NCBI RefSeq assembly: GCF_900115055.1
Contig: NZ_FOVD01000003.1
Location: 558,001 to 622,000 of the forward strand
Origin: Chryseobacterium oleae
GTDB lineage: Bacteria; Bacteroidota; Bacteroidia; Flavobacteriales; Weeksellaceae
Direction: 5' to 3'
Length of the DNA stretch: 64,000 bases
The first letter of the stretch is position 1, and every line of letters begins with the position of its first letter. Shown one piece after another: positions 7,819 through 17,188 of the stretch. Below the pieces are notes generated by a model. The model worked only from the letters and a program-made list of their open reading frames with translations, made no database searches and was not told the origin of the DNA. A program made the translations under genes and the position numbers.

Positions 7819-10302
7819 TCAGTGGGTACTCTCCCTCATTTCTTTATCAATCCATGGGCTATGTGCCTTTCCTTTTAAAAAGTAGTCCCACCAATCTATA
7901 CTCCTTCGGGTCAGATCTTTAGCCTCAGGCGTACCAATTCCCAGGTCATGTCCATGATCAGGATACTGTAATGCCACCACCCGTTTGCCGCCTCTTTTAA
8001 GCGCAATATAAAACTCCATGGTCTGCTCAGGTACAACATTGCGGTCTTTAAGGCCTGTCCATAATAAGATGGGAGCATTTACCCTGTCCGCATTAAGAAT
8101 GGGATTGTTCCTCATATACAATTCTTTATTCTCAAAAAAAGAGCTTCCTATTTCATATTGTCCGGTTTCCAACTGCCAGTAATGAGGACTGGAATAATTC
8201 CTGTTATATGAGAAGTAAGAACTTATCAGGTCACTTACTCCCGAACCCGAAATATAGGCTGCAAAATAATCAGAATGAGTGGCAATAAAATTCGTTAAGT
8301 AACTTCCGAACGAGTGCCCTATGAGCCCATATCTTTTGAGCTTCAAAGGATACTTATGTAATGCTTCCAAAGAACGCTCCACGGCATCAAGGCCGGAGGT
8401 CCCCGGAGAACCGTTTTCTGTCACCACATCCGGGAGATAGACAAAGTATCCTCTTTCTACCAGAGTTCTGATATTAAAACCGATCTCATCATATCTGGGC
8501 AGGAGGTACTTCTTAGCCTGGTCTGACTGCTTCTGATAGATATGAACAATGACAGGATATTCCTGTAAGGGGTTATAATTGGCAGGATAATATAAAATCC
8601 CTTTTAACGGTGTTCCTAAGGATGTTGTATAAGGGATAATCTGCTGCCGGAGTAGAGCAGCTTTCTGATCGGACAATCCGCTGTCGAATAGAAGCTTCTT
8701 TTGCTGTGCCCTGGTGTCTACGACCCAGAGCCGTGGCGGGACGTTAAAGTTTTCTTCCAAAACAGCCATTTTTGTATAGTCACTGTTAAACACGGCTGAT
8801 TTTACATTATTGGAAGAAGAATACAGGAGCATTCCTTTTTTATTCTTAAAACGGTAATACGATACGGCATCCCCATCCTTCTCATTTACTTTCAGCACTA
8901 AGCCTTTATCATCTATAACACTTTGCAAAGAATTGTTCCCGGCACTCATTGATTGTTCCCTGGCTCCGGCGATCTGAACCGGTTTTTCCTGACCAGTGCT
9001 CATTCTGAGCAATTTCCCTGACTCTACGGAGTAGGTCCATAAGCCCGTTTCGCTTTCAAAGTAAACCACTTTAGAATCCTTGCTGAAATAAGGTTTTTTA
9101 AGTCCCTTCTCTTGTATTTTCTGCCTTTTTAAGGTCTTAACATTCAGCAGTTGCCATATACCATGCGGGGTCTTCAATACTAAGAGACTGCCATCTTCCG
9201 AGTTTATGAATCCGGAACTGAATCTTCCTATATTGGTTTTTTGACCGGTATGGGTATCCTGCAGGTAAAGATTCACATCAGGAATATAGTGGATGTAATC
9301 CTGAAGCTCATCTGCGCAAAAGACCAGAACATAACGCTCACTGCCTATGGAACTTACTGTTTCATTTTCCTGGGTATGTACTAAAACCGCTTGGTCGGTG
9401 CCTGGCCTCCAAATCCAATATTTACCAAGCATTTTTCTTCCCTGCTCTCTGCGTTCCAAATCCCGGTCATTTCCATACCAGACTTCAACTTCTTTTTCAG
9501 GGTAAGGCACGTAATTAACTGCATGAATCAGAAAAGCTGATCCATTCCCAATTTCCCTTAGGATAAAGAAATCAGCCCTGATACCATTCTCTTCTAAAGG
9601 GTAAGACCAGGTTCCGGTTCCGGTATCCATCAGCATAAGGCTTCGCAAACCCACCGGTGAGTGTCGGTACAGGACCAGGTATTTTCCTGAACCCGAAAGC
9701 TCCATGCGTTCCAGATCATTTAATTCCACCAGCTTTCTAAAACCTGATTCCTTAAATTTCAGAATTTCAGTGCCTGTTTCAGTTTTTCGCTGCGCAAAAA
9801 GATTTCCTTTTTTATCAGTAATATAATACAAGACATCAGAGATCTCAGCTACAACATTCCCCTCTAAATCCATAACCTGCAATTGGTCTCGCTTAGTTAA
9901 TATACAATACCCCCCGGGAGACCATAGTCCGGACATCCTAATATCCCTGTAGGTAATCTCCTTTCTTGTTTTGAGGTTCCACCATAACGCTTTACCCTGC
10001 TCACTCAGCATAGCACAGTTTCCCTGGCACCATTGAACCATCGAAGCCTCAACAGCTATAGGCTGATCTCTTTCTCTGTAGGTATCAAAAATCAGGATGC
10101 TGTCCTTATCAGTATACCTCTTCTTCACCGATATCCATCTCCCATCCGGAGACATAGAAATATTGTCTGTTTCGTAGAATTTTGCGATCCACTGATCCAT
10201 GGTGTCTTTTGAAACTCCAAGTCTTTCCTGTCCTCTTAAAATGATTCCAAAAACAGAAAGAAAAATAAAAAAGCACACCTTTCCGGCCCTTTTAATATCC
10301 AT
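7819..10302 (-). CDS. Secreted S9-family (prolyl oligopeptidase-like) peptidase
   Basis: This 827-residue protein has an N-terminal signal segment (hydrophobic residues about 9-22), a long beta-propeller-like region with many short strands, and a C-terminal alpha/beta hydrolase domain. The nucleophile elbow is GLIGHSFGSY near residue 660. The acid is likely in WTGLKDRN and the histidine in YPDHGHDLG near residue 770. It should cut peptides in the periplasm. It is the third gene of the susC-susD operon and overlaps the end of susD by 11 bases, which ties peptide uptake to peptide cleavage. A broken copy of its 3' end lies at 3003-3331. Confidence 0.88.
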   Translation of the reverse strand: MDIKRAGKVCFFIFLSVFGIILRGQERLGVSKDTMDQWIAKFYETDNISMSPDGRWISVKKRYTDKDSILIFDTYRERDQPIAVEASMVQWCQGNCAMLSEQGKALWWNLKTRKEITYRDIRMSGLWSPGGYCILTKRDQLQVMDLEGNVVAEISDVLYYITDKKGNLFAQRKTETGTEILKFKESGFRKLVELNDLERMELSGSGKYLVLYRHSPVGLRSLMLMDTGTGTWSYPLEENGIRADFFILREIGNGSAFLIHAVNYVPYPEKEVEVWYGNDRDLERREQGRKMLGKYWIWRPGTDQAVLVHTQENETVSSIGSERYVLVFCADELQDYIHYIPDVNLYLQDTHTGQKTNIGRFSSGFINSEDGSLLVLKTPHGIWQLLNVKTLKRQKIQEKGLKKPYFSKDSKVVYFESETGLWTYSVESGKLLRMSTGQEKPVQIAGAREQSMSAGNNSLQSVIDDKGLVLKVNEKDGDAVSYYRFKNKKGMLLYSSSNNVKSAVFNSDYTKMAVLEENFNVPPRLWVVDTRAQQKKLLFDSGLSDQKAALLRQQIIPYTTSLGTPLKGILYYPANYNPLQEYPVIVHIYQKQSDQAKKYLLPRYDEIGFNIRTLVERGYFVYLPDVVTENGSPGTSGLDAVERSLEALHKYPLKLKRYGLIGHSFGSYLTNFIATHSDYFAAYISGSGVSDLISSYFSYNRNYSSPHYWQLETGQYEIGSSFFENKELYMRNNPILNADRVNAPILLWTGLKDRNVVPEQTMEFYIALKRGGKRVVALQYPDHGHDLGIGTPEAKDLTRRSIDWWDYFLKGKAHSPWIDKEMRESTH

Positions 10303-11683
10303 TATTCTGCGGTTTAAGATTAGGATTCAGAAGCAGTTCTTTCTGAGGGATGGGCCACTGATGATGGTATTCCTTCCAATTGGGTTTAACCGCTGTGAGT
10401 GTACTTAGGCGCCCAAATCTTTTAAGATCCATAAAACGGTGTCCCATTTCACAAAAGAATTCTCTGCGGTTTTCTAAAAGGACCTCCTCCAGCACTGTTT
10501 GCTGTGATACCATTCCCGTCAAAGCAGAAAGCCCCGCACGAAGTCTGGTGTAATTGATATAGGGAAGAGCCTGAGAGAGTTTATTCTGCCTGGCCAGAGA
10601 TTCAGCCAGATTGAGATAAACTTCCTCCATTCTAAACACCACAGAATATTCCGTAGGATTGGCAGCGCGGTTCTTATATTTATCGGCGCGGTACCAGGTA
10701 TTCTGGCCAACTGTTACTGGGGCGATCCAGTTTTGTCTACGCTTGTCAAAGGCTGAAAAAGAACCGATCAGATCATTATTCAAAGCATATAAGCCAGGCG
10801 ATGCACCGGAAAAATAATAGGTCTGCACCTCTAAGGTAGGATCGTTCGTATTTTTGGGCTTGAGCTGCCACAGAATATGCGTTCCTGATTTTTGAAAAAC
10901 CTTTGTAATGTCCTGTTCAAAAATATAGAGCGGGCTTGACACAATGGTTTTTAAAGCGCCCTCTGCCTCATTCCATTTTCCTTCCAGCATATAAGTCTTC
11001 CCCAGCATGAGCTGTGCTACCTTTCGATTGGGAAAGATCCTTTCAGCACTTCTATACTGGTCAGACAAAAGATTTGCAGACTCTCTAAAGTCAGATTCCA
11101 GTCTGGAGAGAATCTCCACCGATGGTGTTTTAGATAAAAACTGATTGATCTTATAATCTGTTGTTAGAGGCATCGGAATATTTCCAAAAACGTTCTGGAG
11201 ATAGAAAAACAAAATGGATCTTATAAGCAATGCCTCCCCTTTAATCCTGTTTTTTTCAGCCTCAGGAAGTGATTTTGATTTCTCAGCCCCTTCTATTATG
11301 GCATTGGCCATATACACTTCTTTGTAGGCCGAAGACCAGTACATATAGACTGCCGAATTGGATGCAATCTGAAGGTTGTTATAGAGATCCAGCGCTCCGC
11401 TGGTTTCTCCTGACGAATAATAACAGACCTGATCATCCGTATAACTGCCCAGCAGTGCTCCACTTCCCTGTGATCCCCCCGAGAGCGGAGAGTTATCCCA
11501 TATATTGGCATAAAGCCCAGCCAGGGCTGCATTGGCCGTCTGCACGTTTTCAAACACCTGACCTGCATCGAGCTGATTCGAAGGCGTATCCACCTCCAGC
11601 ATATTTTCACAGCCCATCAGCAGGTACAGTACTATACCTACAACAAGCATATTGATGATATCAATGATTCTACATAATTTCAT
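10292..11683 (-). CDS. SusD/RagB-family nutrient-binding lipoprotein
   Basis: This 463-residue protein has a signal peptide ending in lipobox LLMGC (Cys25), then the early residues MLEVDTPSNQL and the TPR-like helices and FFYLQNVFGNIPMP block typical of SusD. The C-terminal part has the RREFFCEMGHRFMDLKRFG motif seen in many RagB/SusD proteins. It would sit on the outer surface as the lid of the SusC channel. It is a little shorter than many family members. It lies 11 bases after susC and overlaps the S9 peptidase gene, so the likely ligand is a peptide rather than a glycan. Confidence 0.9.
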   Translation of the reverse strand: MKLCRIIDIINMLVVGIVLYLLMGCENMLEVDTPSNQLDAGQVFENVQTANAALAGLYANIWDNSPLSGGSQGSGALLGSYTDDQVCYYSSGETSGALDLYNNLQIASNSAVYMYWSSAYKEVYMANAIIEGAEKSKSLPEAEKNRIKGEALLIRSILFFYLQNVFGNIPMPLTTDYKINQFLSKTPSVEILSRLESDFRESANLLSDQYRSAERIFPNRKVAQLMLGKTYMLEGKWNEAEGALKTIVSSPLYIFEQDITKVFQKSGTHILWQLKPKNTNDPTLEVQTYYFSGASPGLYALNNDLIGSFSAFDKRRQNWIAPVTVGQNTWYRADKYKNRAANPTEYSVVFRMEEVYLNLAESLARQNKLSQALPYINYTRLRAGLSALTGMVSQQTVLEEVLLENRREFFCEMGHRFMDLKRFGRLSTLTAVKPNWKEYHHQWPIPQKELLLNPNLKPQNNGY

Positions 11684-11694
11684 GATTTCCGGTT

Positions 11695-14600
11695 TTAAAA
11701 ATTAATCTGTGTACCAAAAGAAAAGGTTCTTAAAGGAGGCAGAAAGCCCCCTGCTGTAAACTCAGGGTCCATCCCGAAGTATTTCGTCCACGTGAGAAGA
11801 TTCTGACCCTGAAAATATATTTTCACATTCTTCACCACCCTACTCTGTAATGGCAATGTATAGGTCAGCTGAATATTTTTAAGACGGATAAATGATGCAT
11901 CTGAAACACTTGCCGTACTGTTTCTGAAATTATCCTGAGCCGTATTCTGATTTCCTGCGGTTCCGGTACTGTAAGGCATATAATATCCCGAAGGATGATC
12001 AGGTGACCAGACATCCAGAACTTCTACAGGTTGATTAAACATTCCTCCCGGCAGTGGCATGGAACTGTTATAATTGAGATTCCTCTGCTTCACAAACTGA
12101 AACAGCACGGAAAGATCCCATTCCCGGTACTGAAGCGTATTGCTCCAGCCTCCAAAGTAACGCACCCCAATATTTTCCGTTACTTTATTATCTTCAGGAG
12201 CCGTGATCTTCCCATCTCCGTTAAAATCCTTAAACCGGTAGAGCCCTGTCTGGGGATCTACTCCTTCCAGTTCAAAAAGCCTTACCACCGAAACGGGCAT
12301 CCCTATCACCAGTTTATTCTCATACGGTGATCCTTCAAGCCCTGGAAAGGACAAAAGCTTATTCTTTGGAAAACTGATATTAAAACCTGAAGTCCACTTC
12401 ACAGCCTGTCCTGACAGAGGCCTTGCGCTAAACTCCAGTTCCCAGCCTTTGTTTTCCACCACCGCATCCATATTGGAAAGCACGGACGTAAACCCTGTCA
12501 TGGAAGGGAGCTGATAGCCTACCAGCTGATTGGAACTTATATTCCGGTACCATGACGCGGTGAGATTCACCCGGTCTTTAAAGAATCCCATCTCCAGGGC
12601 TGTTTCCAGCTTTCTGGTCTTCTCCCAACTGTAATCCGGATTATAGAGCCTCGAAGGCACCAGCCCTGTTACCGAATTATAGATATAGTCAGAGACTAAA
12701 TAATTATCCAGATACTGGTAATCCCCTATATTATCACTTCCCGTAATCCCGTAACTTCCTCTGAGTTTCCCAAAGCTCAGCCATGATCTGCTATTAAGGA
12801 AACCCTCCTGAGAAAACAACCAGGCCGCCCCTACGGCTCCGAATGAGGCCACCTTCCTATTCTCCCCAAAGCGGCTGCTTCCATCCCGTCTTCCGGTAAG
12901 ATTGAGTATATATTTATTTTTATACTGATAATTCAGTCTTCCGAACAGGGCGGCATATCGGTACTCTGTCGTGACCTGATCAGCAATTGTTTTGGTCTGG
13001 GCCGCTCCGATATTGTGCAAAAATGCATTGCTCTCAAAACCACTTCCGCGCATCGATTCCCTTGTATTCTGCTCCACCTGTATACTGCTTCCCAAAAGTG
13101 CGGTCAGCTCATGCTCTGCTCTTTTAAAATTCCATTCCAACTGCGGTTCTACGATATAGGAAAAGCGGTTGTTATTGCTCTTAGAAGCACTGGAATAAAA
13201 GCTTGACTGTCCCGTCACAAAGGCAGGATTATAAATCGTATTGGGCCGCAGGGACCACTCTTCAAAGGCTTTATAATTGATCCCCCCGTTAAGCTTCACC
13301 AAAGTATGGGGAAGCAGTTCAAACTGAGCATTAAGGTTGCTCAGAAACTGAAGGCTTTCATTGGTATATGTACTGTTGTATACCGCCAGAGGATTGGTAA
13401 AAGTATTATTCTCCCAGTTCAGGCTTCCATCCGGTTTATAGAGCTCCGGAGCATTAGGCGCCAGGAGCAGTGACTTCTGGGTACTGTCTTCATTAAGTAC
13501 ATTACTTTTCTGAAGTGAAAACTGATTGGAAAGCGTGAGCTGTAATTTCTTATCCTTCGATCGGTGGGATATATTACCGGATATGGTATGGCTGATATAG
13601 GTAAAATCCTTCGCAAAAACAGTCGCCTGCTCATTACGCCCCAGGCTCAGTAAAAAGCTGGTGGTTTCACTTCCTCCCTTAAGCGAGAGCTGGACCGAGG
13701 AAGAGGCAGCGACATTGCCAATGAGTTTCTCAGGCCAGTTGGTGTACCGATCCCGGGACCATTTCCCATTGATATCATAGGCGTTAACAGGATATGACGT
13801 AAAGCCGTCATTCGCATAGGCCTCCCCCCTCATTCCCAGATACTGCCCGGTATCCATCATCTTAAGCCCGATCATGGCCCTGCTAAGCCCATAATTGGTC
13901 GTCAGGCTCAATTCCGTCTTTCCTGATTTCCCACTTTTAGTGGTCACCAATATGACCCCATTAGCCCCTCTGGAACCATAGATGGCCGTAGCATCAGCAT
14001 CCTTTAAAATCTCAATACTCTCTATATCATTGGGATTAATAGAGTTCAAAGGATTAATACTCCGAAGCGGAATCACCAGGGTTGAAAACTCCGACTTCAT
14101 ATCTCCACCCACAGGAACCCCATCAATCACATACAACGGCTGGTTACCGTCTATTTCACTATTAGCTGTGGTTCGAAGACTGTTCCTTCCCCTGATCTGA
14201 ATATCAAATCCTCCTCCCGGTATTCCTCCTCCCTGCGTAATGCTGACTCCGGCCATTCTCCCCTGCACTGCGGACAAAACATTCCCTACCGGCTGATTGG
14301 CAATATCCTTGGCCGAAACCTTAGCAATACTCCCAGTCCTCTCCCTGTCTTTCACCTTATAGTAGCCTGCATTAAGGACCACTTCCCCTACACTGGTTGC
14401 CCTTTTATCATCTAATACTAAAGAGACATTAAGAACGTTCCCCTCTTCAACGGATTCCCTACGCTCCCCATACTCCGGATGACGAAATATAAGCACAGGA
14501 TTTTCTCCTGAAACCTGCACCACATATTTACCGGAAGCCCCGGTCAACGCTACTGCATCACTCCCCTGCTGAAATACGGCTACTCCCTTAACAGGCAGAT

Positions 14601-14718
14601 TATTCTCTATGACTGTGCCCGTAATCTCGCGCACCTGTCCTATTGCTGTGCAAGACACCAGCAATGTGAAGCCAAAAGCCAACTGAATATGACCTAGGCT
14701 GCAAAAGTTTTTTTTCAT
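11695..14718 (-). CDS. SusC/RagA TonB-linked outer-membrane transporter
   Basis: This 1007-residue protein has a signal peptide (about residues 1-28), a carboxypeptidase-like regulatory domain (residues about 29-105, beginning VREITGTVIE), a plug domain with the family block IRGRNSLRTT and the SIEILKDADATAIYGSRGANGVI region (about 220-260), and a long beta-barrel ending in an aromatic-rich strand (FSFGTQINF). It should import ligands with energy from TonB. It is the first gene of the susC-susD-S9 peptidase operon. About 500 bases of structured, apparently transcribed DNA precede it. Confidence 0.92.
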   Translation of the reverse strand: MKKNFCSLGHIQLAFGFTLLVSCTAIGQVREITGTVIENNLPVKGVAVFQQGSDAVALTGASGKYVVQVSGENPVLIFRHPEYGERRESVEEGNVLNVSLVLDDKRATSVGEVVLNAGYYKVKDRERTGSIAKVSAKDIANQPVGNVLSAVQGRMAGVSITQGGGIPGGGFDIQIRGRNSLRTTANSEIDGNQPLYVIDGVPVGGDMKSEFSTLVIPLRSINPLNSINPNDIESIEILKDADATAIYGSRGANGVILVTTKSGKSGKTELSLTTNYGLSRAMIGLKMMDTGQYLGMRGEAYANDGFTSYPVNAYDINGKWSRDRYTNWPEKLIGNVAASSSVQLSLKGGSETTSFLLSLGRNEQATVFAKDFTYISHTISGNISHRSKDKKLQLTLSNQFSLQKSNVLNEDSTQKSLLLAPNAPELYKPDGSLNWENNTFTNPLAVYNSTYTNESLQFLSNLNAQFELLPHTLVKLNGGINYKAFEEWSLRPNTIYNPAFVTGQSSFYSSASKSNNNRFSYIVEPQLEWNFKRAEHELTALLGSSIQVEQNTRESMRGSGFESNAFLHNIGAAQTKTIADQVTTEYRYAALFGRLNYQYKNKYILNLTGRRDGSSRFGENRKVASFGAVGAAWLFSQEGFLNSRSWLSFGKLRGSYGITGSDNIGDYQYLDNYLVSDYIYNSVTGLVPSRLYNPDYSWEKTRKLETALEMGFFKDRVNLTASWYRNISSNQLVGYQLPSMTGFTSVLSNMDAVVENKGWELEFSARPLSGQAVKWTSGFNISFPKNKLLSFPGLEGSPYENKLVIGMPVSVVRLFELEGVDPQTGLYRFKDFNGDGKITAPEDNKVTENIGVRYFGGWSNTLQYREWDLSVLFQFVKQRNLNYNSSMPLPGGMFNQPVEVLDVWSPDHPSGYYMPYSTGTAGNQNTAQDNFRNSTASVSDASFIRLKNIQLTYTLPLQSRVVKNVKIYFQGQNLLTWTKYFGMDPEFTAGGFLPPLRTFSFGTQINF

Positions 14719-14744
14719 ACTTTTGAAAAGTTTAATTTAATTAA

Positions 14745-15258
14745 GCACTTAGGCCCTTTCCTGCACAGCGTAGATTCGAATAAACTCTGGTGCGGAAAGG
14801 GCTTTTCTCTTTCTTCTTCTATGGTTACTATACTTTACACTCTCTGTTTCTTAAAAATCTATTGTTTTATTGAGTTTTAATCTCTGATTGATGAAGGCTC
14901 AGGAGGAAGTCTAAGCACACAGCATCACCTCCTGCCCTAAGCCCATCAATTGAAATATGAATGAAATTTGTGTTCCCGTGAAAGCTGTAAAGCCGCAATA
15001 GGCTGTACATTCCTATTGTATCGTGTCGTATGATACTGTATTTTGTGGAAGCGGCTTAGTGATGTAGAGATAGCGTACTGCATTGAAAATAAAAACGGCA
15101 TGGGACTCTACATTATCCAATTCGGGGTACTGGTATACCTTGTATACAGATAAGAGAGCCCACGCCTAGGTCGTGAGCTTCCTGCTTATCGTCTCGTATA
15201 CTAAAATTACCAGTTTTCGAATTGAGATTCTAAGCAATAGCTTCTATTGTTCTTTGAA
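14745..15258 (-). ncRNA. Candidate structured RNA or long structured susC leader
   Basis: This gene-free stretch contains five strong stem-loops in a row. H5 (15118-15224) is a long hairpin pairing CAATTCG/CGAATTG, ACTGG/CCAGT, GTATAC/GTATAC, GATAAG/CTTATC and a 7-base tip stem with loop ACCUAGG. H4 pairs 15062-15069 with 15106-15113. H3 is a junction: AAGCCGC 14990-14996 with 15051-15057 encloses hairpins at 14997-15017 and 15018-15036. H2 (14887-14950) pairs ATTGATG/CATCAAT, GGCT/AGCC and AGGAGG/CCTCCT. H1 (14753-14802) pairs GCCCTTTCC/GGAAAGGGC. The tip stem of H5 has a G-U pair only as minus-strand RNA and a C-A mismatch otherwise, which favours the minus strand. A well-formed minus promoter lies just upstream. 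It could be a separate ncRNA or the 5' leader of susC; no known RNA family was recognised. Confidence 0.6.
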
Positions 15259-15264
15259 GTATCG

Positions 15265-15297
15265 CAAAGTTACATTTATTGTAACTTATTTTACAAA
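15265..15297 (-). promoter_or_regulatory. Promoter with perfect dyad, reading toward susC
   Basis: On the minus strand, TTTG (complement at 15294-15297) is followed after 21 bases by TAACTTTG (15265-15272), a full Bacteroidota promoter. A perfect dyad, AAGTTACA and TGTAACTT with a 5-base spacer (15267-15287), covers the -7 box and part of the spacer, where a repressor would block transcription. The expected start near 15258 is just ahead of the structured RNA. Confidence 0.65.
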
Positions 15298-15318
15298 TAT
15301 AATAAAAAGTTTTCAAAT

Positions 15319-15336
15319 GTAGGTTAATTAAACTAC
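15319..15336. promoter_or_regulatory. Near-palindrome upstream of the XRE gene
   Basis: GTAGGTTAATTAAACTAC is an 18-base dyad with one mismatched pair, placed between the minus promoter and the XRE start. It could be an operator for that regulator. Confidence 0.35.
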
Positions 15337-15373
15337 AATTAATTATTGAAATCTTTCCAACTTTGCCAACTAA

Positions 15374-15619
15374 ATGCTAATTTCAATGGATAAAATTGAA
15401 TTTCGAATAGCTTTTGGTAAGCAAGTTGAAAAGTTTAGGACAAAACTAGGCTTAAGCTATCGTGCATTAGCTCAAAAATGTGACATCGATCATAGTAACA
15501 TCAGCAAGATTGAAAAAGGAGAAGTCGATATAAGAATGTCAACGATACAAGAGCTATCAAAAGGATTAGATGTGCATCCCCAAGAATTATTTAATTTTAA
15601 AATAAATGAAAAATCCTAA
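15374..15619 (+). CDS. Small XRE-family HTH regulator
   Basis: This 81-residue protein is almost entirely one HTH_3/Cro-CI domain: LGLSYRALAQKCDIDHSNISKIEKGE is visible at about 27-52 and the last helices end in HPQELFNF. The first ATG is used here; a second in-frame ATG at 15386 would remove four residues. It diverges from the promoter that reads toward susC and lies beside two dyads, so it may control itself and that promoter. It could also belong to the neighbouring restriction system, but that has its own regulator. Confidence 0.82.
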   Translation: MLISMDKIEFRIAFGKQVEKFRTKLGLSYRALAQKCDIDHSNISKIEKGEVDIRMSTIQELSKGLDVHPQELFNFKINEKS

Positions 15620-15638
15620 CTATGTAGTTAGGATTTTC
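15609..15638 (+). terminator. Terminator of the XRE gene
   Basis: Perfect 12-base arms GAAAATCCTAAC and GTTAGGATTTTC enclose a 6-base loop. The stop codon of the XRE gene lies inside the left arm. Confidence 0.75.
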
Positions 15639-15885
15639 ATTATCTAGTAATTGCTTTGTAGTAATATTTAGAGCATTATTCAATGATCTTTAAAGTTTTA
15701 TCAATTCGGTTGTATTTTTTTTTTTTTGTAAAGGCTTATGTAAATAATAATTACTTCAGGTCACCTAGGTTTTTAAAAATATTGTCACTGTGTACAGCGC
15801 TGTTAATATAGGTGGCTTTAAGCATCTTGTAATCATTATATATCGTTGACTATTTATTACCGAATATATTTAACCAAATATTATA

Positions 15886-17184
15886 CTATTTCAAGCATTT
15901 CTTAAATGATTCAACCCATTCAGTTGTAGGCTCATCAATTGGAGCAATTTCTCTTCTCAATTGACAAATAGATTCTCCAATTGCTGTAAGCCATTTCGGT
16001 CCAATTTCTTCTCTATCTAAATCAAATTTATTTAATTGATATTCCACCCATTCATCAAACTGCATTATATATATTTCTGTTCCATGTTTCTGCTTCAAGT
16101 CTTCAATCCTATTATTGATCTCAGACTTTAAGTTCGGTGTTTGGTCTGTAACAAAACCTACAGTTAAAGCTTGAGGATGTAAAAGGAGTTTATCATCAAG
16201 CTCTTCTAATTCATCTCTCAAATATGCTTTTCCATATTTTGCATCCCAAGATTCAATAATATCCATATTTCCTCTTGTATGAGTAACTTCAATATCTCCG
16301 ATATTTCCATGCTTTTTATTTGCAGACCTCATTTGAGATAATGGTTTAAGAAAACCATTTAGACACTTTTCTTCTTCTAAAACCTGAAATAATGCATGCA
16401 TTGCTACCTCAAACATTCTTGCTGAATAAGTAGAATTTTCAATAAAATCACTAATCTTTGAATAGCATACATCAAAAGATGGTTTTCTTTCAACAAATTC
16501 ATTTAGCACAATTATCGTTTCTTGTGTAAGATTTAGAAATGCCTCAGATTTATTATTTAGAAAAATAATTAGCTGCCTCAAAGCATTTATGGCATCTAAT
16601 CTACCTGTTTCCACAGCATCAGAAATTTCTAGCCATTCATGTCTTGCGCCACGAATAGCAGCCTTATAAAGTTTTGAATACGGATAATTTTCTGCCAGAC
16701 TCCGGGTCATCATAAAGCCGTCAGCATTCAATCTTAAAAGATTATACTTTCTTAATACGGGTGTAATATAATTCTTGTCAAGAACTCTCATTGGAATGCC
16801 TTCTTTCCAAGAAAAATCTGCACCTGTACTTCCTTTATGCAAACGTATAGATTGAGCAGGAAGTATCGACTTGACTGTTAGCTGTAAAACTGTTAATCCT
16901 ACTATAGCTCTTCCAACTTCACTTGTTACAGAATTCACTAGGGACTCAATAATATCTGTCTGATCTTCTGTGATATTTTCTATTCTGACTTCAGGGTTTT
17001 TACATTCCTCAATAATTTTTTCAAGAAAACCTTGTGTTAAGGCTTCTTTAATCACAGCCAATCTTTGCTTTGCATCATCTGATGGCTTTCCTTCATCATA
17101 TTGATATTCAACACCATCTATCCCTACAAAAATACTTCTATCAGAGTAAATATGTAAAACTGGTTCATTTTTCTCATTATCCAT
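15886..17184 (-). CDS. Probable type II restriction endonuclease
   Basis: This 432-residue soluble protein follows the C5-methyltransferase gene after four bases, the usual place of the cognate restriction enzyme. In the C-terminal third, GNIGDIEVTH and then ESWDAKYGK (about residues 308-335) fit a PD-(D/E)xK-type core with D-A-K as the catalytic strand. The N-terminal half has no recognised domain. The start chosen is the ATG ending at 17184; a GTG ten codons upstream would overlap the methyltransferase stop. Assignment rests mainly on context plus a plausible nuclease core. Confidence 0.62.
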   Translation of the reverse strand: MDNEKNEPVLHIYSDRSIFVGIDGVEYQYDEGKPSDDAKQRLAVIKEALTQGFLEKIIEECKNPEVRIENITEDQTDIIESLVNSVTSEVGRAIVGLTVLQLTVKSILPAQSIRLHKGSTGADFSWKEGIPMRVLDKNYITPVLRKYNLLRLNADGFMMTRSLAENYPYSKLYKAAIRGARHEWLEISDAVETGRLDAINALRQLIIFLNNKSEAFLNLTQETIIVLNEFVERKPSFDVCYSKISDFIENSTYSARMFEVAMHALFQVLEEEKCLNGFLKPLSQMRSANKKHGNIGDIEVTHTRGNMDIIESWDAKYGKAYLRDELEELDDKLLLHPQALTVGFVTDQTPNLKSEINNRIEDLKQKHGTEIYIMQFDEWVEYQLNKFDLDREEIGPKWLTAIGESICQLRREIAPIDEPTTEWVESFKKCLK

Positions 17185-17188
17185 TTGT

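Noticed and set aside
14753..14802. Hairpin H1 as a plus-strand terminator (it is followed by a T-rich run)
   Set aside because: No plus-strand gene lies upstream, and the promoter found reads in the minus direction; treated as part of the leader structure.
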